Shown piece after piece: positions 1 to 7,665 of a DNA stretch of 32,762 nucleotides (within the stretch, counting starts at the first letter, position 1; the number at the start of each line of letters is the position of its first letter). The notes beneath the pieces were generated by a model, which did not search any database, had not been told where the DNA came from, and saw only the letters and a list, made by a program, of their open reading frames with translations. The translations under genes and the position numbers were made by a program. This DNA is from Omnitrophica bacterium GWA2_41_15 (GTDB lineage: Bacteria > Omnitrophota > Gorgyraeia > Gygaellales > Profunditerraquicolaceae), in contig CAKKSP010000019.1 in NCBI GenBank assembly GCA_919902045.1, positions 1-32,762 of the forward strand, written 5' to 3'.

Positions 1-177
1 GATCCCGCATGGAGTTTAAACTGTTCGGCGGGACAAGTCTCTCTCCCCCGATAGAAATAGCAATAGTATACCGGGGTTCAAGAGGCCGAGAGTTTCCCGC
101 CATGCAATTAAATATAAGGCGGGATCCCGCATGGAGTTTAAACTGTTCGGCGGGACAAGTCTCTCTCCCCCGATAGA
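1..177. repeat. Direct repeat, 55 bp, period 122 bp
   Basis: Bases 1-55 and 123-177 are identical, so a 122-bp unit is present once in full with a second partial copy; the array may extend left of the window. Each copy contains a stem-forming TCCCGC/GCGGGA pair around the palindrome AGTTTAAACT. At 120-131 the palindrome GCGGGATCCCGC can pair either with TCCCGCC upstream (about 94-100) or with its own copy, so mutually exclusive folds are possible. No convincing protein is encoded. The role is unknown: either a repeated leader RNA or an intergenic repeat. Confidence 0.8.
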
Positions 178-204
178 TATAGATAGATGAGGCAAATTAA
201 CACT

Positions 205-246
205 CGGCGCAACGCCTGCCTGCCGGCAGGCAGGGAATGTGCGCCG
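205..246 (+). repeat. Leader hairpin with a 20-bp perfect palindrome in its loop
   Basis: CGGCGCA (205-211) pairs with TGCGCCG (240-246). Its loop holds the perfect palindrome CCTGCCTGCCGGCAGGCAGG (215-234). With the palindrome removed, the remaining hairpin nearly matches the one at 14041-14065 ahead of the riboswitch. That suggests a small palindromic repeat inserted into the loop of an existing leader hairpin. The hairpin lies upstream of the PilZ gene. Confidence 0.7.
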
Positions 247-276
247 GTGTTGCTTAACTAGCAAGGAGGCATAAAC

Positions 277-633
277 ATGGCATATGGTGGACCTGATCGT
301 AGAAAATTCAGCCGCGCATTCGGACGTTTTATAGTTTCATACCGCATTTTAGAAGAAGTAAATAATGTTGATATTACCCAGACCAAAAATTTAAGTTTGG
401 GCGGGATGCTTCTTACCACTAACCGCGCATTTGAGCCCGGAACCCATCTTGCTTTAGAGATCAGGCTTCCTTTTGATCCGCATCCGATTATCTTGATCGG
501 TAAGGTGGTAGATTCAAAAGAAGTGACCAAGAACTTGATTTACGATACAAGGCTGATGTTTCTTGGTATTGATGAACATCATCGCGGGGTAATTAATCAA
601 ACGGTAGATTATTACGAAAAAAAGAAAAGTTAA
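277..633 (+). CDS. PilZ-domain c-di-GMP-binding protein
   Basis: This is a small single-domain protein of 118 residues. Near the N-terminus it has the arginine-rich RRKFSR stretch (RxxxR-type), followed about 30 residues later by NLSLGG, which matches the (D/N)xSxxG motif. These are the two signature c-di-GMP contacts of PilZ domains. There is no signal peptide, membrane segment or extra output domain, so it is probably a soluble c-di-GMP receptor acting through partners. The start is supported by AAGGAGG at 263-269, 7 bases before ATG. It is followed one base later by the homoserine dehydrogenase start, so it may head the amino-acid operon. A c-di-GMP-type riboswitch and an HD-GYP gene elsewhere in the window fit the same signalling system. 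The effector pathway cannot be told from sequence. Confidence 0.88.
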   Translation: MAYGGPDRRKFSRAFGRFIVSYRILEEVNNVDITQTKNLSLGGMLLTTNRAFEPGTHLALEIRLPFDPHPIILIGKVVDSKEVTKNLIYDTRLMFLGIDEHHRGVINQTVDYYEKKKS

Positions 634-634
634 G

Positions 635-1930
635 ATGAAAAAAGTAAATATAGGAATTATTGGTTTTGGCAATGTCGGTTCAGGGGTGCTGAAGATAATC
701 CGGGAGCGGAGAAGTTTATTAAGTGAAAAAACCGGCCTTGAATTGGTAGTAAAAAAAGTCTGTGATAAGGATTTTGGCTATAAACGTAATGTCAATATAG
801 ATAAAAAACTTATTACTTCTAACGCCGGGGATATCCTTAATGATTCCCAGATTGACGTGGTAGTAGAGTTAATCGGTGGAATGCATCCTGCCAAGGAATT
901 TATTATCGAAGCGTTAAAAAAAGGAAAACATGTTGTAACTGCAAATAAGGCGTTACTTAGCCGTGACGGCGCAGAGTTATTTGCACTTGCTAAAGACCGC
1001 GGAAAAAGCATTTATTTTGAGTCTTCGGTGGGCGCAGGGATTCCGATAATCAAATCGCTTCGGGAAGGATTAGTGGCTAATAAATTTAGCGGCGTATATG
1101 GGATAGTAAACGGTACCTCAAATTTTATTCTTTCCCAGATGTCGCTTAATAATTGCAGTTTTGCCGATGCGTTAAAAGATGCCCAACACAAAGGCTATGC
1201 CGAGAAAGACCCGACTTTAGATATCGAAGGAGCTGACTCTGCGCATAAACTCGCGCTCCTGACTTATCTATGTTTTGGCCGTTTAGTTAAACCGGAGGAT
1301 ATTTCTGTAGAAGGAATTTCGCGCATTACCTTAGCTGATATAAATTATGCCAAAGAGCTGGGATATGAAATAAAACTATTAGCCATAGCTAAGAAAGTAG
1401 GCGAAGAGCTTGAAGTAAGGGTACACCCGACTTTTGTACCTCAAGAACATCTTTTAGCTTCGGTAAACGGAGTTTTTAATGCTATTTATGTTTCTTCAGA
1501 CCTGGCAGGTGAGTTGTTATTCTTTGGGCCGGGAGCAGGGCAGCTTTCTGCGGCATCAGGAGTGGTTTCAGATTTAGTAGATCTTGCCCAAGGGTTAAAA
1601 GCAGGGTTATTCCGTCCAACCCTGAATATTATTGAAGATAGCTCTGTAAAAAGATTACGACGTATTGATGATATTGAAAGCCGGTATTATATACATTTTA
1701 TGACGTTAGATAAACCGGGGGTTTTGGCAAAAATATCCGGGGTGCTTGCTAAATTTAATATCAGTATTGCTTCGGTAACTCAAAAAGCGCATCTTAAATT
1801 AAAAGCAGTTCCGATTGTTATGTTGACCCATGAAGCTAAAGAACGGGACTTGCGTCAGGCAATCGCGATTATTGATAAACTTGATTTTGTTAAAGAAAAA
1901 TCAGTAGCTATACATATTGAAGGGCTTTAA
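635..1930 (+). CDS. hom: Homoserine dehydrogenase
   Basis: It reduces aspartate semialdehyde to homoserine with NAD(P)H, the branch-point step towards threonine and methionine. The N-terminal Rossmann fold has G10-F-G12-N-V-G15. The catalytic-region signature is present as EGADSAHK, with D201 and K205 at the places of the catalytic Asp/Lys pair of the family. A C-terminal ACT domain (from about residue 350, TLDKPGVLAKISGVLA) suggests feedback control, normally by threonine. Length (431 aa) is typical of the ACT-containing bacterial enzyme. The ATG follows the PilZ stop by one base, and the stop abuts the thrC start directly, so translation is probably coupled. The catalytic and regulatory parts look intact. 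Confidence 0.96.
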   Translation: MKKVNIGIIGFGNVGSGVLKIIRERRSLLSEKTGLELVVKKVCDKDFGYKRNVNIDKKLITSNAGDILNDSQIDVVVELIGGMHPAKEFIIEALKKGKHVVTANKALLSRDGAELFALAKDRGKSIYFESSVGAGIPIIKSLREGLVANKFSGVYGIVNGTSNFILSQMSLNNCSFADALKDAQHKGYAEKDPTLDIEGADSAHKLALLTYLCFGRLVKPEDISVEGISRITLADINYAKELGYEIKLLAIAKKVGEELEVRVHPTFVPQEHLLASVNGVFNAIYVSSDLAGELLFFGPGAGQLSAASGVVSDLVDLAQGLKAGLFRPTLNIIEDSSVKRLRRIDDIESRYYIHFMTLDKPGVLAKISGVLAKFNISIASVTQKAHLKLKAVPIVMLTHEAKERDLRQAIAIIDKLDFVKEKSVAIHIEGL

Positions 1931-3010
1931 ATGATTTATCCCGGGCTCATAGAGCGTTACCGGAAATATCTGCCGGTAAGCAAGAAAACTCCCGTAATAA
2001 CCCTTAATGAAGGAAATACGCCATTAATTTTTGCTCCTTATTTGAGCAAGCTTGTGGGTAAAAATTACGAAGTCTATCTTAAATACGAGGGGCTAAATCC
2101 TACCGGTTCATTTAAGGATCGGGGGATGACGATGGCGATTTCTAAGGCCTGTGAAGAAGGCTCTAAAGTTGTTGCTTGTGCTTCTACCGGGAATACTTCT
2201 GCTTCTGCGGCAGCTTATGCTGCAAGAGCTGGGTTAAAATGTATTGTGCTTATTCCGAAAGGTGCAATCGCGCTTGGAAAATTAAGCCAGGCGCTTATCC
2301 ATGGCGCAAAGGTGCTTGCCATAGACGGAAATTTTGATGAAGCACTTGCTATGGTGCGGGAGCTGACTGCTAAATATCCGATTACGCTGGTAAACTCTCT
2401 TAATCCTTATCGTATAGAAGGCCAGAAAACAGCAAGTTTTGAAATTTGCGATGCCTTAGGTGAGGCGCCTGATTTTCAGGTGATGCCTGTTGGTAATGCC
2501 GGAAATATCACTGCGTATTGGAAAGGGTATAAAGAATATAAAGAACATCATTTATGCAAAGTTTTACCAAAGATGTTAGGTTTTCAGGCAGAAGGTGCTG
2601 CTCCGATTGTGCGTGGTTATCCGATAGAAAAACCAGAAACTATTGCTACGGCTATTCGTATCGGAAATCCTGCCAGCTGGAAAAGTGCTGTGGCAGCGCG
2701 CGATGAATCCGACGGCCTTATTGATATGGTATCAGATGATGAAATTTTAGAGGCTTATAAGATCTTAGCAGCTAAAGAAGGGGTTTTTGCAGAGCCTGCG
2801 TCTGCTTCTTCGGTTGCAGGGTTGTTGAAATTGGTTAAACAGAAGTATTTTGTTAGTCACAAGTCACAAGTCACAAGTCACAAGAAAAAAATTGTTTGTA
2901 TTCTCACAGGCCACGGCCTAAAAGACCCAGATCGTGCGATTAAATCAGTACATGAACCGAAGATTATTAAGCCGCAGCTGAAAGCGGTGTTGAGTGAAAT
3001 TGGATATTAG
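1931..3010 (+). CDS. thrC: Threonine synthase
   Basis: This PLP-dependent enzyme converts O-phosphohomoserine to threonine. The PLP lysine is K62 in [12 protein letters not shown], and the serine/glycine-rich phosphate-binding stretch follows ([20 protein letters not shown]). The 359-aa length fits the short class. The gene starts directly after hom and overlaps the start of the next gene. Near the C-terminus, residues about 309-318 (around [10 protein letters not shown]) are encoded by four exact copies of the heptamer GTCACAA (2856-2883). This stretch is not expected in the family and lies before the last conserved segment ([10 protein letters not shown]). Gain or loss of one heptamer would shift the frame for roughly the last 40 residues. 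In this sequence the frame is open. Confidence 0.95.
   Translation: MIYPGLIERYRKYLPVSKKTPVITLNEGNTPLIFAPYLSKLVGKNYEVYLKYEGLNPTGSFKDRGMTMAISKACEEGSKVVACASTGNTSASAAAYAARAGLKCIVLIPKGAIALGKLSQALIHGAKVLAIDGNFDEALAMVRELTAKYPITLVNSLNPYRIEGQKTASFEICDALGEAPDFQVMPVGNAGNITAYWKGYKEYKEHHLCKVLPKMLGFQAEGAAPIVRGYPIEKPETIATAIRIGNPASWKSAVAARDESDGLIDMVSDDEILEAYKILAAKEGVFAEPASASSVAGLLKLVKQKYFVSHKSQVTSHKKKIVCILTGHGLKDPDRAIKSVHEPKIIKPQLKAVLSEIGY
2856..2883 (+). repeat. Heptamer tandem repeat (GTCACAA)x4 inside thrC
   Basis: There are four perfect copies of a 7-base unit. Because 7 is not a multiple of 3, each copy is read in a different frame, and a change in copy number would alter the thrC frame. Two further period-7 arrays lie at 16764-16798 and 19940-19967. 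Confidence 0.9.
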
Positions 3011-3644
3011 GTCAGGGGACAGATTGAATGGCAAGCGAGTGTTGATCACTGCAGGGCCGACGTGGGTGGCAATTGACAAAGTTAGGGTAATTAGTAATAT
3101 TGCCACCGGGAAGACCGGAATTTTATTGGCAGAAAAATTAAGCGCTCTTGGTGCAAAAGTAACCTTGCTATTAGGGCCGGTTGAAGTTTGTTGCTTGAAT
3201 AGAAAAATAAAATTGATAAGTTTTAAGTTCTTTGAAGAATTAAACTGTTTGTTTGAGAGAGAGCTTAAAAACAGGAAATATGATATTATAGTGCATTCGG
3301 CAGCAGTTGCTGATTATGCGCCTGCAAAAATTTTTAGGAATAAAGTTAGATCCGGTATAAAGAATTTTCAGATCAAACTTGCTCCAACAGTAAAAATAAT
3401 TGATTTATTGCGAAAGATTAGTCCGCGTTCTTTTATAGTCGGTTTCAAGTTTGAGCCAGATGCGAAGAAGCAGATGCTTTTAAAAGAAGCAGCTGATCTT
3501 ATGAGGCGCGCAAATCTTGATTTAGTGGTCGCAAATTCAAATATTTACGGGAAATACTCTGCTTATTTTGTTGGTAGTAATATAAATTCAGGGCCGTATT
3601 TAAGTAAAGAGGGAATGGTTGATAAATTAGTTAAAATTCTATGA
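2994..3644 (+). CDS. coaB: Stand-alone phosphopantothenate-cysteine ligase (CoaB domain)
   Basis: It joins 4'-phosphopantothenate and cysteine in CoA synthesis. The protein corresponds only to the C-terminal ligase half of the usual bacterial CoaBC fusion: LITAGPT near residue 18, [13 protein letters not shown], the conserved AAVADYAP, and a NKVRSG...LAPT stretch. The decarboxylase half (CoaC) is absent and no coaC is seen in the window. The start is uncertain: GTG at 2994 overlaps thrC, while TTG at 3024 has AGGGGA just upstream and begins one residue before the usual N-terminal [11 protein letters not shown]. The gene sits between thrC and the apgM-like gene. The type III pantothenate kinase gene, also for CoA, lies about 10 kb downstream. 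Confidence 0.85.
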   Translation: MKLDIRSGDRLNGKRVLITAGPTWVAIDKVRVISNIATGKTGILLAEKLSALGAKVTLLLGPVEVCCLNRKIKLISFKFFEELNCLFERELKNRKYDIIVHSAAVADYAPAKIFRNKVRSGIKNFQIKLAPTVKIIDLLRKISPRSFIVGFKFEPDAKKQMLLKEAADLMRRANLDLVVANSNIYGKYSAYFVGSNINSGPYLSKEGMVDKLVKIL

Positions 3645-4837
3645 AATACATCTTACTAGTCGGCGATGGGATGGCAGATTATCCAATGCAGGAGTTGGGA
3701 GGCAGGACTCCGCTTGAAGCGGCGAAAACTCCGAATATGGATTATATTGCCCAACATGGCAGGCTTGGCAGGATAAAGACCATCCCTGATAAGATGACAC
3801 CAGCTTCTGATGTGGCTAATATTTCTATATTAGGATATGACCCGCGTAAATTTTATCCCGGCAGAGGCCCTCTTGAGGCAGCTAATTTAGGAGTAACTCT
3901 TGAAGAAGGCGATGTGGCTTTTCGTTGTAATTTAGTTACAGCATCTGCTGATAGGCTTACTGATTATAGCGCTGGCCATATCAGCTCGCAGGAAGCCGCG
4001 ACCGTAATAAAATTTATTAATGATAAATTAAGTAATGACCGCATTAAATTTTACCCTGGAGTAAGCTATCGGCATCTTATGATGGTAAAGGGTGGAGTCA
4101 GGGAAAAGCTGCATGAACTTATTTGTATGCCGCCGCATGATATTATAAATCAAGCTATTTCAAAAAATCTTCCTAAGGGCGAGGGTGCAAGTTTTTTAAT
4201 AAAACTAATGGAAGAATCTAGGAAAATACTTGTTGAACATGAAATTAACCATGTGCGTATTGATTTAAAAGAAAATCCGGCGAATATGATCTGGCTTTGG
4301 GGCCAGGGACAAAAACCTGCAATGCCGTTATTTGCTGAAAAATACGGATTAAGCGGAAGCGTGATATCTGCGGTTGATCTTATAAAAGGATTAGGCAAGC
4401 TCATTGGTTTAGAAGTTATTAATGTCCAAGGCGCAACCGGTTATTATGATACCAATTATGAGGGTAAGGCCAAAGCTGCATTAAAATCGCTTGAAGATAA
4501 AGATTTTGTTTTTGTGCATGTGGAAGCTCCCGATGAGGCTGGCCATAACGGCGACTTGCGTGAAAAAATTCTTGCTATTGAGCGATTTGATCAATATGTA
4601 GTCGGAAAGATTTTAGACGTATTTAAGAAAAAGAAAAACTTCAGAATATTGGTGTTGCCAGACCATGCTACTCCAATATCATTAAGAACGCATGTTTCCG
4701 ATGAGGTCTGTTTCGGGATTTTTGGAAAAGATATTACTGGTCGTGGATTCTTGGAATATAGCGAAAAAGAGGCGCTGAAATCAGACCTATTTTTTGAGCA
4801 GGGACACGAGTTAATGGATTATTTGATAAAATCATAG
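3641..4837 (+). CDS. apgM: ApgM-family alkaline-phosphatase-fold enzyme, probable homoserine kinase
   Basis: This belongs to the archaeal-type cofactor-independent phosphoglycerate mutase family (alkaline-phosphatase superfamily). Metal-binding features are visible: D9 in VGDGMADYP, S56 in TPASDVANISILGYDP (nucleophile position), VEAPDEAGH, and PDHATP near the C-terminus. Members found in threonine operons have been proposed, and in Bacteroides shown, to act as a non-GHMP homoserine kinase. Here the gene lies among hom, thrC and lysC, and no thrB-type (GHMP) kinase is present. I therefore infer that it supplies phosphohomoserine to ThrC. A glycolytic phosphoglycerate mutase remains the alternative. 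It overlaps the coaB stop by 4 bases. Confidence 0.88.
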   Translation: MKYILLVGDGMADYPMQELGGRTPLEAAKTPNMDYIAQHGRLGRIKTIPDKMTPASDVANISILGYDPRKFYPGRGPLEAANLGVTLEEGDVAFRCNLVTASADRLTDYSAGHISSQEAATVIKFINDKLSNDRIKFYPGVSYRHLMMVKGGVREKLHELICMPPHDIINQAISKNLPKGEGASFLIKLMEESRKILVEHEINHVRIDLKENPANMIWLWGQGQKPAMPLFAEKYGLSGSVISAVDLIKGLGKLIGLEVINVQGATGYYDTNYEGKAKAALKSLEDKDFVFVHVEAPDEAGHNGDLREKILAIERFDQYVVGKILDVFKKKKNFRILVLPDHATPISLRTHVSDEVCFGIFGKDITGRGFLEYSEKEALKSDLFFEQGHELMDYLIKS

Positions 4838-4860
4838 AGAGAAAGAGAGAATTAGCAAAA

Positions 4861-6084
4861 ATGAGTAAGAAGAAGTTGATTGTGCAAAAATTCGGAGGGT
4901 CATCCGTTGCTAATGTTGAAAAGATCCAGAATGTAGCTTCGAGAGTCGCCAATTACCGCAAAGAAGGCCACGATTTAGTGGTAGTGGTTTCAGCGTTGGG
5001 AGATACTACTGATGAACTTATTGAATTGGCAAATAAAATAAATACTGAAGCTTCAGAACGAGAAATGGATATGCTCTTATCAACCGGTGAACAGATTTCC
5101 GTTGCGCTTCTTGCTATGGCAATTCATAAACTTGGGTTTGAGGCGATATCCTTTACCGGCGCACAGGTGGGAATTATCACTGATTCAAGCCACACCCGCG
5201 CACGCATCGTAAAAATTAACGGTGAGCGGATCAAAGAAGAATTAAAAAAGGGCCGCATCGTAATTGTCGCCGGTTTTCAGGGGATAAATTTAAATCATGA
5301 TATTACTACTCTTGGCCGCGGCGGGTCTGACCTTACTGCTGTAGCCCTGGCTAAAGAACTTAAAGCCGATGAATGCGAAATATATACTGATGTAGATGGT
5401 ATTTACACTACTGACCCGCGCATTGAGCCTAAGGCAAGAAAAATCTTAGAAATTACCTATGATGAGATGCTTGAGATGGCTTCATTAGGAGCGCAGGTAA
5501 TGCAGGCACGATCCATTGAAGTAGCGAAAAAATTTGACGTGCCGATTCATGTGCGATCTTCACTTTCAAAAAATACCGGGACAATGATCATTAGGGAGGT
5601 TAAAAGAATGGAAGACCTTTTGGTAACGGGGATAACGATTAATAAGAACGAAGCTAAGATTACTGTCTGTGAAGTACCGGATCGCCCCGGAGTCGCCGCT
5701 AAGATTTTTAAAGAGCTTGCTGATGCCGGAGTTAACGTTGATATGATCGTGCAAAACGTAAGCCACCTGCGTTCAACGGATATCTCTTTTACCGTTACCA
5801 AAGCTTCATTTAACAAAGCAATGAAGCAGACCGAGAAGATCGCCAAGGAAATATCTGCAGGTGAAGTAATGCAAGATGAAGATGTTGCCCGTGTTTCTGT
5901 TGTCGGGGTGGGGATGAAGTCGCATCCCGGTGTAGCAGCCAGTATGTTTGATATTCTGGCAAAAGAAAAAATTAACATAGAAATGATCTCGACTTCTGAT
6001 ATCAGTATTTCTTGTATTATCAAGAAAAAATTTGCTGAAATTGCCGTAAGAGCTTTGCATGAGAAATTTGGACTGGGAAAATAA
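4861..6084 (+). CDS. lysC: Aspartate kinase
   Basis: It phosphorylates aspartate, the first step to lysine, threonine and methionine. The N-terminus has KFGGSSVAN at about residues 7-15, and the kinase domain includes GRGGSDLTAVALA and YTDVDGIYTTDPR. Two ACT domains follow (from about residue 262, PDRPGVAAKIFKEL, and about 350, KSHPGVAASMFDIL), giving allosteric control. Length (407 aa) matches the single-function class. The ATG follows a purine-rich stretch 23 bases behind the apgM stop. An excellent internal ribosome-binding site and in-frame ATG at codon 250 could give a separate ACT-only regulatory subunit, as known for Bacillus and Corynebacterium aspartokinases. The cimA gene follows after 6 bases. 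Confidence 0.96.
   Translation: MSKKKLIVQKFGGSSVANVEKIQNVASRVANYRKEGHDLVVVVSALGDTTDELIELANKINTEASEREMDMLLSTGEQISVALLAMAIHKLGFEAISFTGAQVGIITDSSHTRARIVKINGERIKEELKKGRIVIVAGFQGINLNHDITTLGRGGSDLTAVALAKELKADECEIYTDVDGIYTTDPRIEPKARKILEITYDEMLEMASLGAQVMQARSIEVAKKFDVPIHVRSSLSKNTGTMIIREVKRMEDLLVTGITINKNEAKITVCEVPDRPGVAAKIFKELADAGVNVDMIVQNVSHLRSTDISFTVTKASFNKAMKQTEKIAKEISAGEVMQDEDVARVSVVGVGMKSHPGVAASMFDILAKEKINIEMISTSDISISCIIKKKFAEIAVRALHEKFGLGK
5593..5610 (+). promoter_or_regulatory. Internal ribosome-binding site and in-frame start within lysC
   Basis: AGGGAGG at 5593-5599 lies 8 bases before ATG 5608, which is codon 250 of lysC in frame. Translation from it would give about 158 residues containing both ACT domains and no kinase domain. 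Known Corynebacterium and Bacillus lysC genes make a beta subunit from an internal start near the same residue. Confidence 0.6.
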
Positions 6085-6090
6085 AAAAAT

Positions 6091-7665
6091 ATGCGCAAAG
6101 TTAAAATTTACGATACTACTTTAAGAGACGGTTCGCAGGGAGAAGGAATCTCCTATTCGGTGCAGGATAAAATTCGTATCGCTATGGAGCTTGACCGGAT
6201 CGGCGTTCCTTATATTGAGGGCGGTTGGCCGGGATCTAATCCTAAAGATAAGGAATTTTTCCTGGCAATGTCTAAGAAACGCCTTAAAAGAAGCGTATTA
6301 GTTGCTTTTAGTTCTACTTGCCGTTCCGGCGTAAAGGCAAGCGAAGATAAAAACTTATCCGACCTGATTAAATCGCAAGTAAAGATTGCAACGATCTTTG
6401 GTAAAACCTGGGATCTGCATGTGGATGACGTATTAAAGGTCAGCCTTGATGAAAACTTACTCATGATTAAAGATACAGTTAGTTTTTTGGTAAGTAAAGG
6501 AATAGAGGTTTTTTATGATGCTGAACATTTTTTTGATGCCTATAAGGCCAATAAAGAATACAGCCTTAAATGTCTTTTAGCTGCGCAGGAGTCCGGCGCA
6601 AATATAATTGTGCTTTGTGATACAAACGGCGGCACGCTTACTTCAGAAATAGCGCAAATTATCGGAGAAATCAGGCCGTTAATGAGAGTGGAATTAGGAA
6701 TACATTGCCATAATGATTCCGGGCTTGCGATAGCAAATTCACTTTCTGCTGTTGAGGCAGGCGTAAGCATGGTGCAGGGCACAATTAATGGTTATGGAGA
6801 GCGCTGCGGTAACGCCGATCTTATTCCGATCATTGCTAATCTAAGCCTTAAAATGGGAGTAGATTCCATCGGTGATTCCGGAGTTAAGGAATTGGTGCAC
6901 TTGTCACATTTTGTAAGCGAAATAAGCAATATGAAGCAGCGCAGTGATCAGCCCTATGTAGGTGATTCAGCGTTTGCGCATAAAGGCGGAGTGCATATCA
7001 ATGCCGTAATGAAAAACCCCAAGACTTATGAGCACGTTGACCCGGTACTTGTTGGTAATCACCGTCGTATGCTTGTTTCAGAGCTTGGTGGAAAAACTTC
7101 CATTTTACTGCGGGCAAAAGATTTTGCAGTTGATTTAAATAAAAATTCTCCGGAGGCAAAAAAGATTCTTAAGCTTTTACAGCAGCTTGAACATCAGGGT
7201 TATCATTTTGAGGCGGCAGAAGCTTCTTTTGAGTTGTTGATGAAAAGAGCGCTTAAAAAATATAAGAAGTTTTTTGAACTTGAAGGATTCCGCATAGTAG
7301 TTGAGAAACTCGCGAATAAAAAAATTACTTCAGAGGCAATTATTAAAGTAAAGGTTAAAGGAATTCATGAACATACCGCAGCTGAAGGAGACGGCCCGGT
7401 AAATGCCCTGGATAATGCCTTGCGTAAAGCGCTTAAAGATTTTTATCCAACACTTGCTAAGATGCATCTTTCGGATTTTAAGGTAAGGGTGCTTGATGAA
7501 AAAGCCGGGACTGCTGCGCCGGTGCGTGTGCTTATTCAGTCGCAGGATGAGTCAGAGAGTTGGAATACAGTGGGAGTTTCCGGGAATATTATCGAAGCTT
7601 CATGGCAGGCACTATTAGACAGCGTAGAATATAAATTATTAAAAGATAACATTAAAAGCAGCTAA
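6091..7665 (+). CDS. cimA: (R)-citramalate synthase
   Basis: It condenses pyruvate and acetyl-CoA to citramalate, the threonine-independent entry to isoleucine. It belongs to the isopropylmalate/homocitrate synthase family, with TTLRDGSQGEG at residues 9-19, the metal-binding HCHND at 205-209 and a GYGERCGNADL active-site loop. The opening IEGGWPGSNPKD is typical of the long citramalate synthase subgroup rather than LeuA. A C-terminal LeuA-type dimerisation/regulatory domain occupies about residues 400-520 and is expected to sense isoleucine. Length (524 aa) is normal. Its stop overlaps the valS start by one base, so branched-chain amino acid supply and valine charging sit together. Confidence 0.93.
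   Translation: MRKVKIYDTTLRDGSQGEGISYSVQDKIRIAMELDRIGVPYIEGGWPGSNPKDKEFFLAMSKKRLKRSVLVAFSSTCRSGVKASEDKNLSDLIKSQVKIATIFGKTWDLHVDDVLKVSLDENLLMIKDTVSFLVSKGIEVFYDAEHFFDAYKANKEYSLKCLLAAQESGANIIVLCDTNGGTLTSEIAQIIGEIRPLMRVELGIHCHNDSGLAIANSLSAVEAGVSMVQGTINGYGERCGNADLIPIIANLSLKMGVDSIGDSGVKELVHLSHFVSEISNMKQRSDQPYVGDSAFAHKGGVHINAVMKNPKTYEHVDPVLVGNHRRMLVSELGGKTSILLRAKDFAVDLNKNSPEAKKILKLLQQLEHQGYHFEAAEASFELLMKRALKKYKKFFELEGFRIVVEKLANKKITSEAIIKVKVKGIHEHTAAEGDGPVNALDNALRKALKDFYPTLAKMHLSDFKVRVLDEKAGTAAPVRVLIQSQDESESWNTVGVSGNIIEASWQALLDSVEYKLLKDNIKSS

Noticed and set aside
66-90. GGTTCAA resembling a tRNA T-arm
   Set aside because: Flanking bases do not form the 5-bp T stem, and no acceptor, D or anticodon arms are present.
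16-264. 82-residue reverse-strand ORF over the leader
   Set aside because: It is made of the direct repeats and the palindrome (PACRQAG is the typical translation of that palindrome); no ribosome-binding site and no protein-like pattern.
1-276. c-di-GMP or other known riboswitch upstream of the PilZ gene
   Set aside because: The leader is structured, but none of the GEMM conserved pieces (GG(T/C)AAACC, CAAAGCC) or other aptamer cores that I know could be found.
5547-6098. 183-residue reverse-strand ORF opposite lysC
   Set aside because: Shadow ORF opposite the ACT domains of aspartate kinase; composition follows the complementary coding strand.
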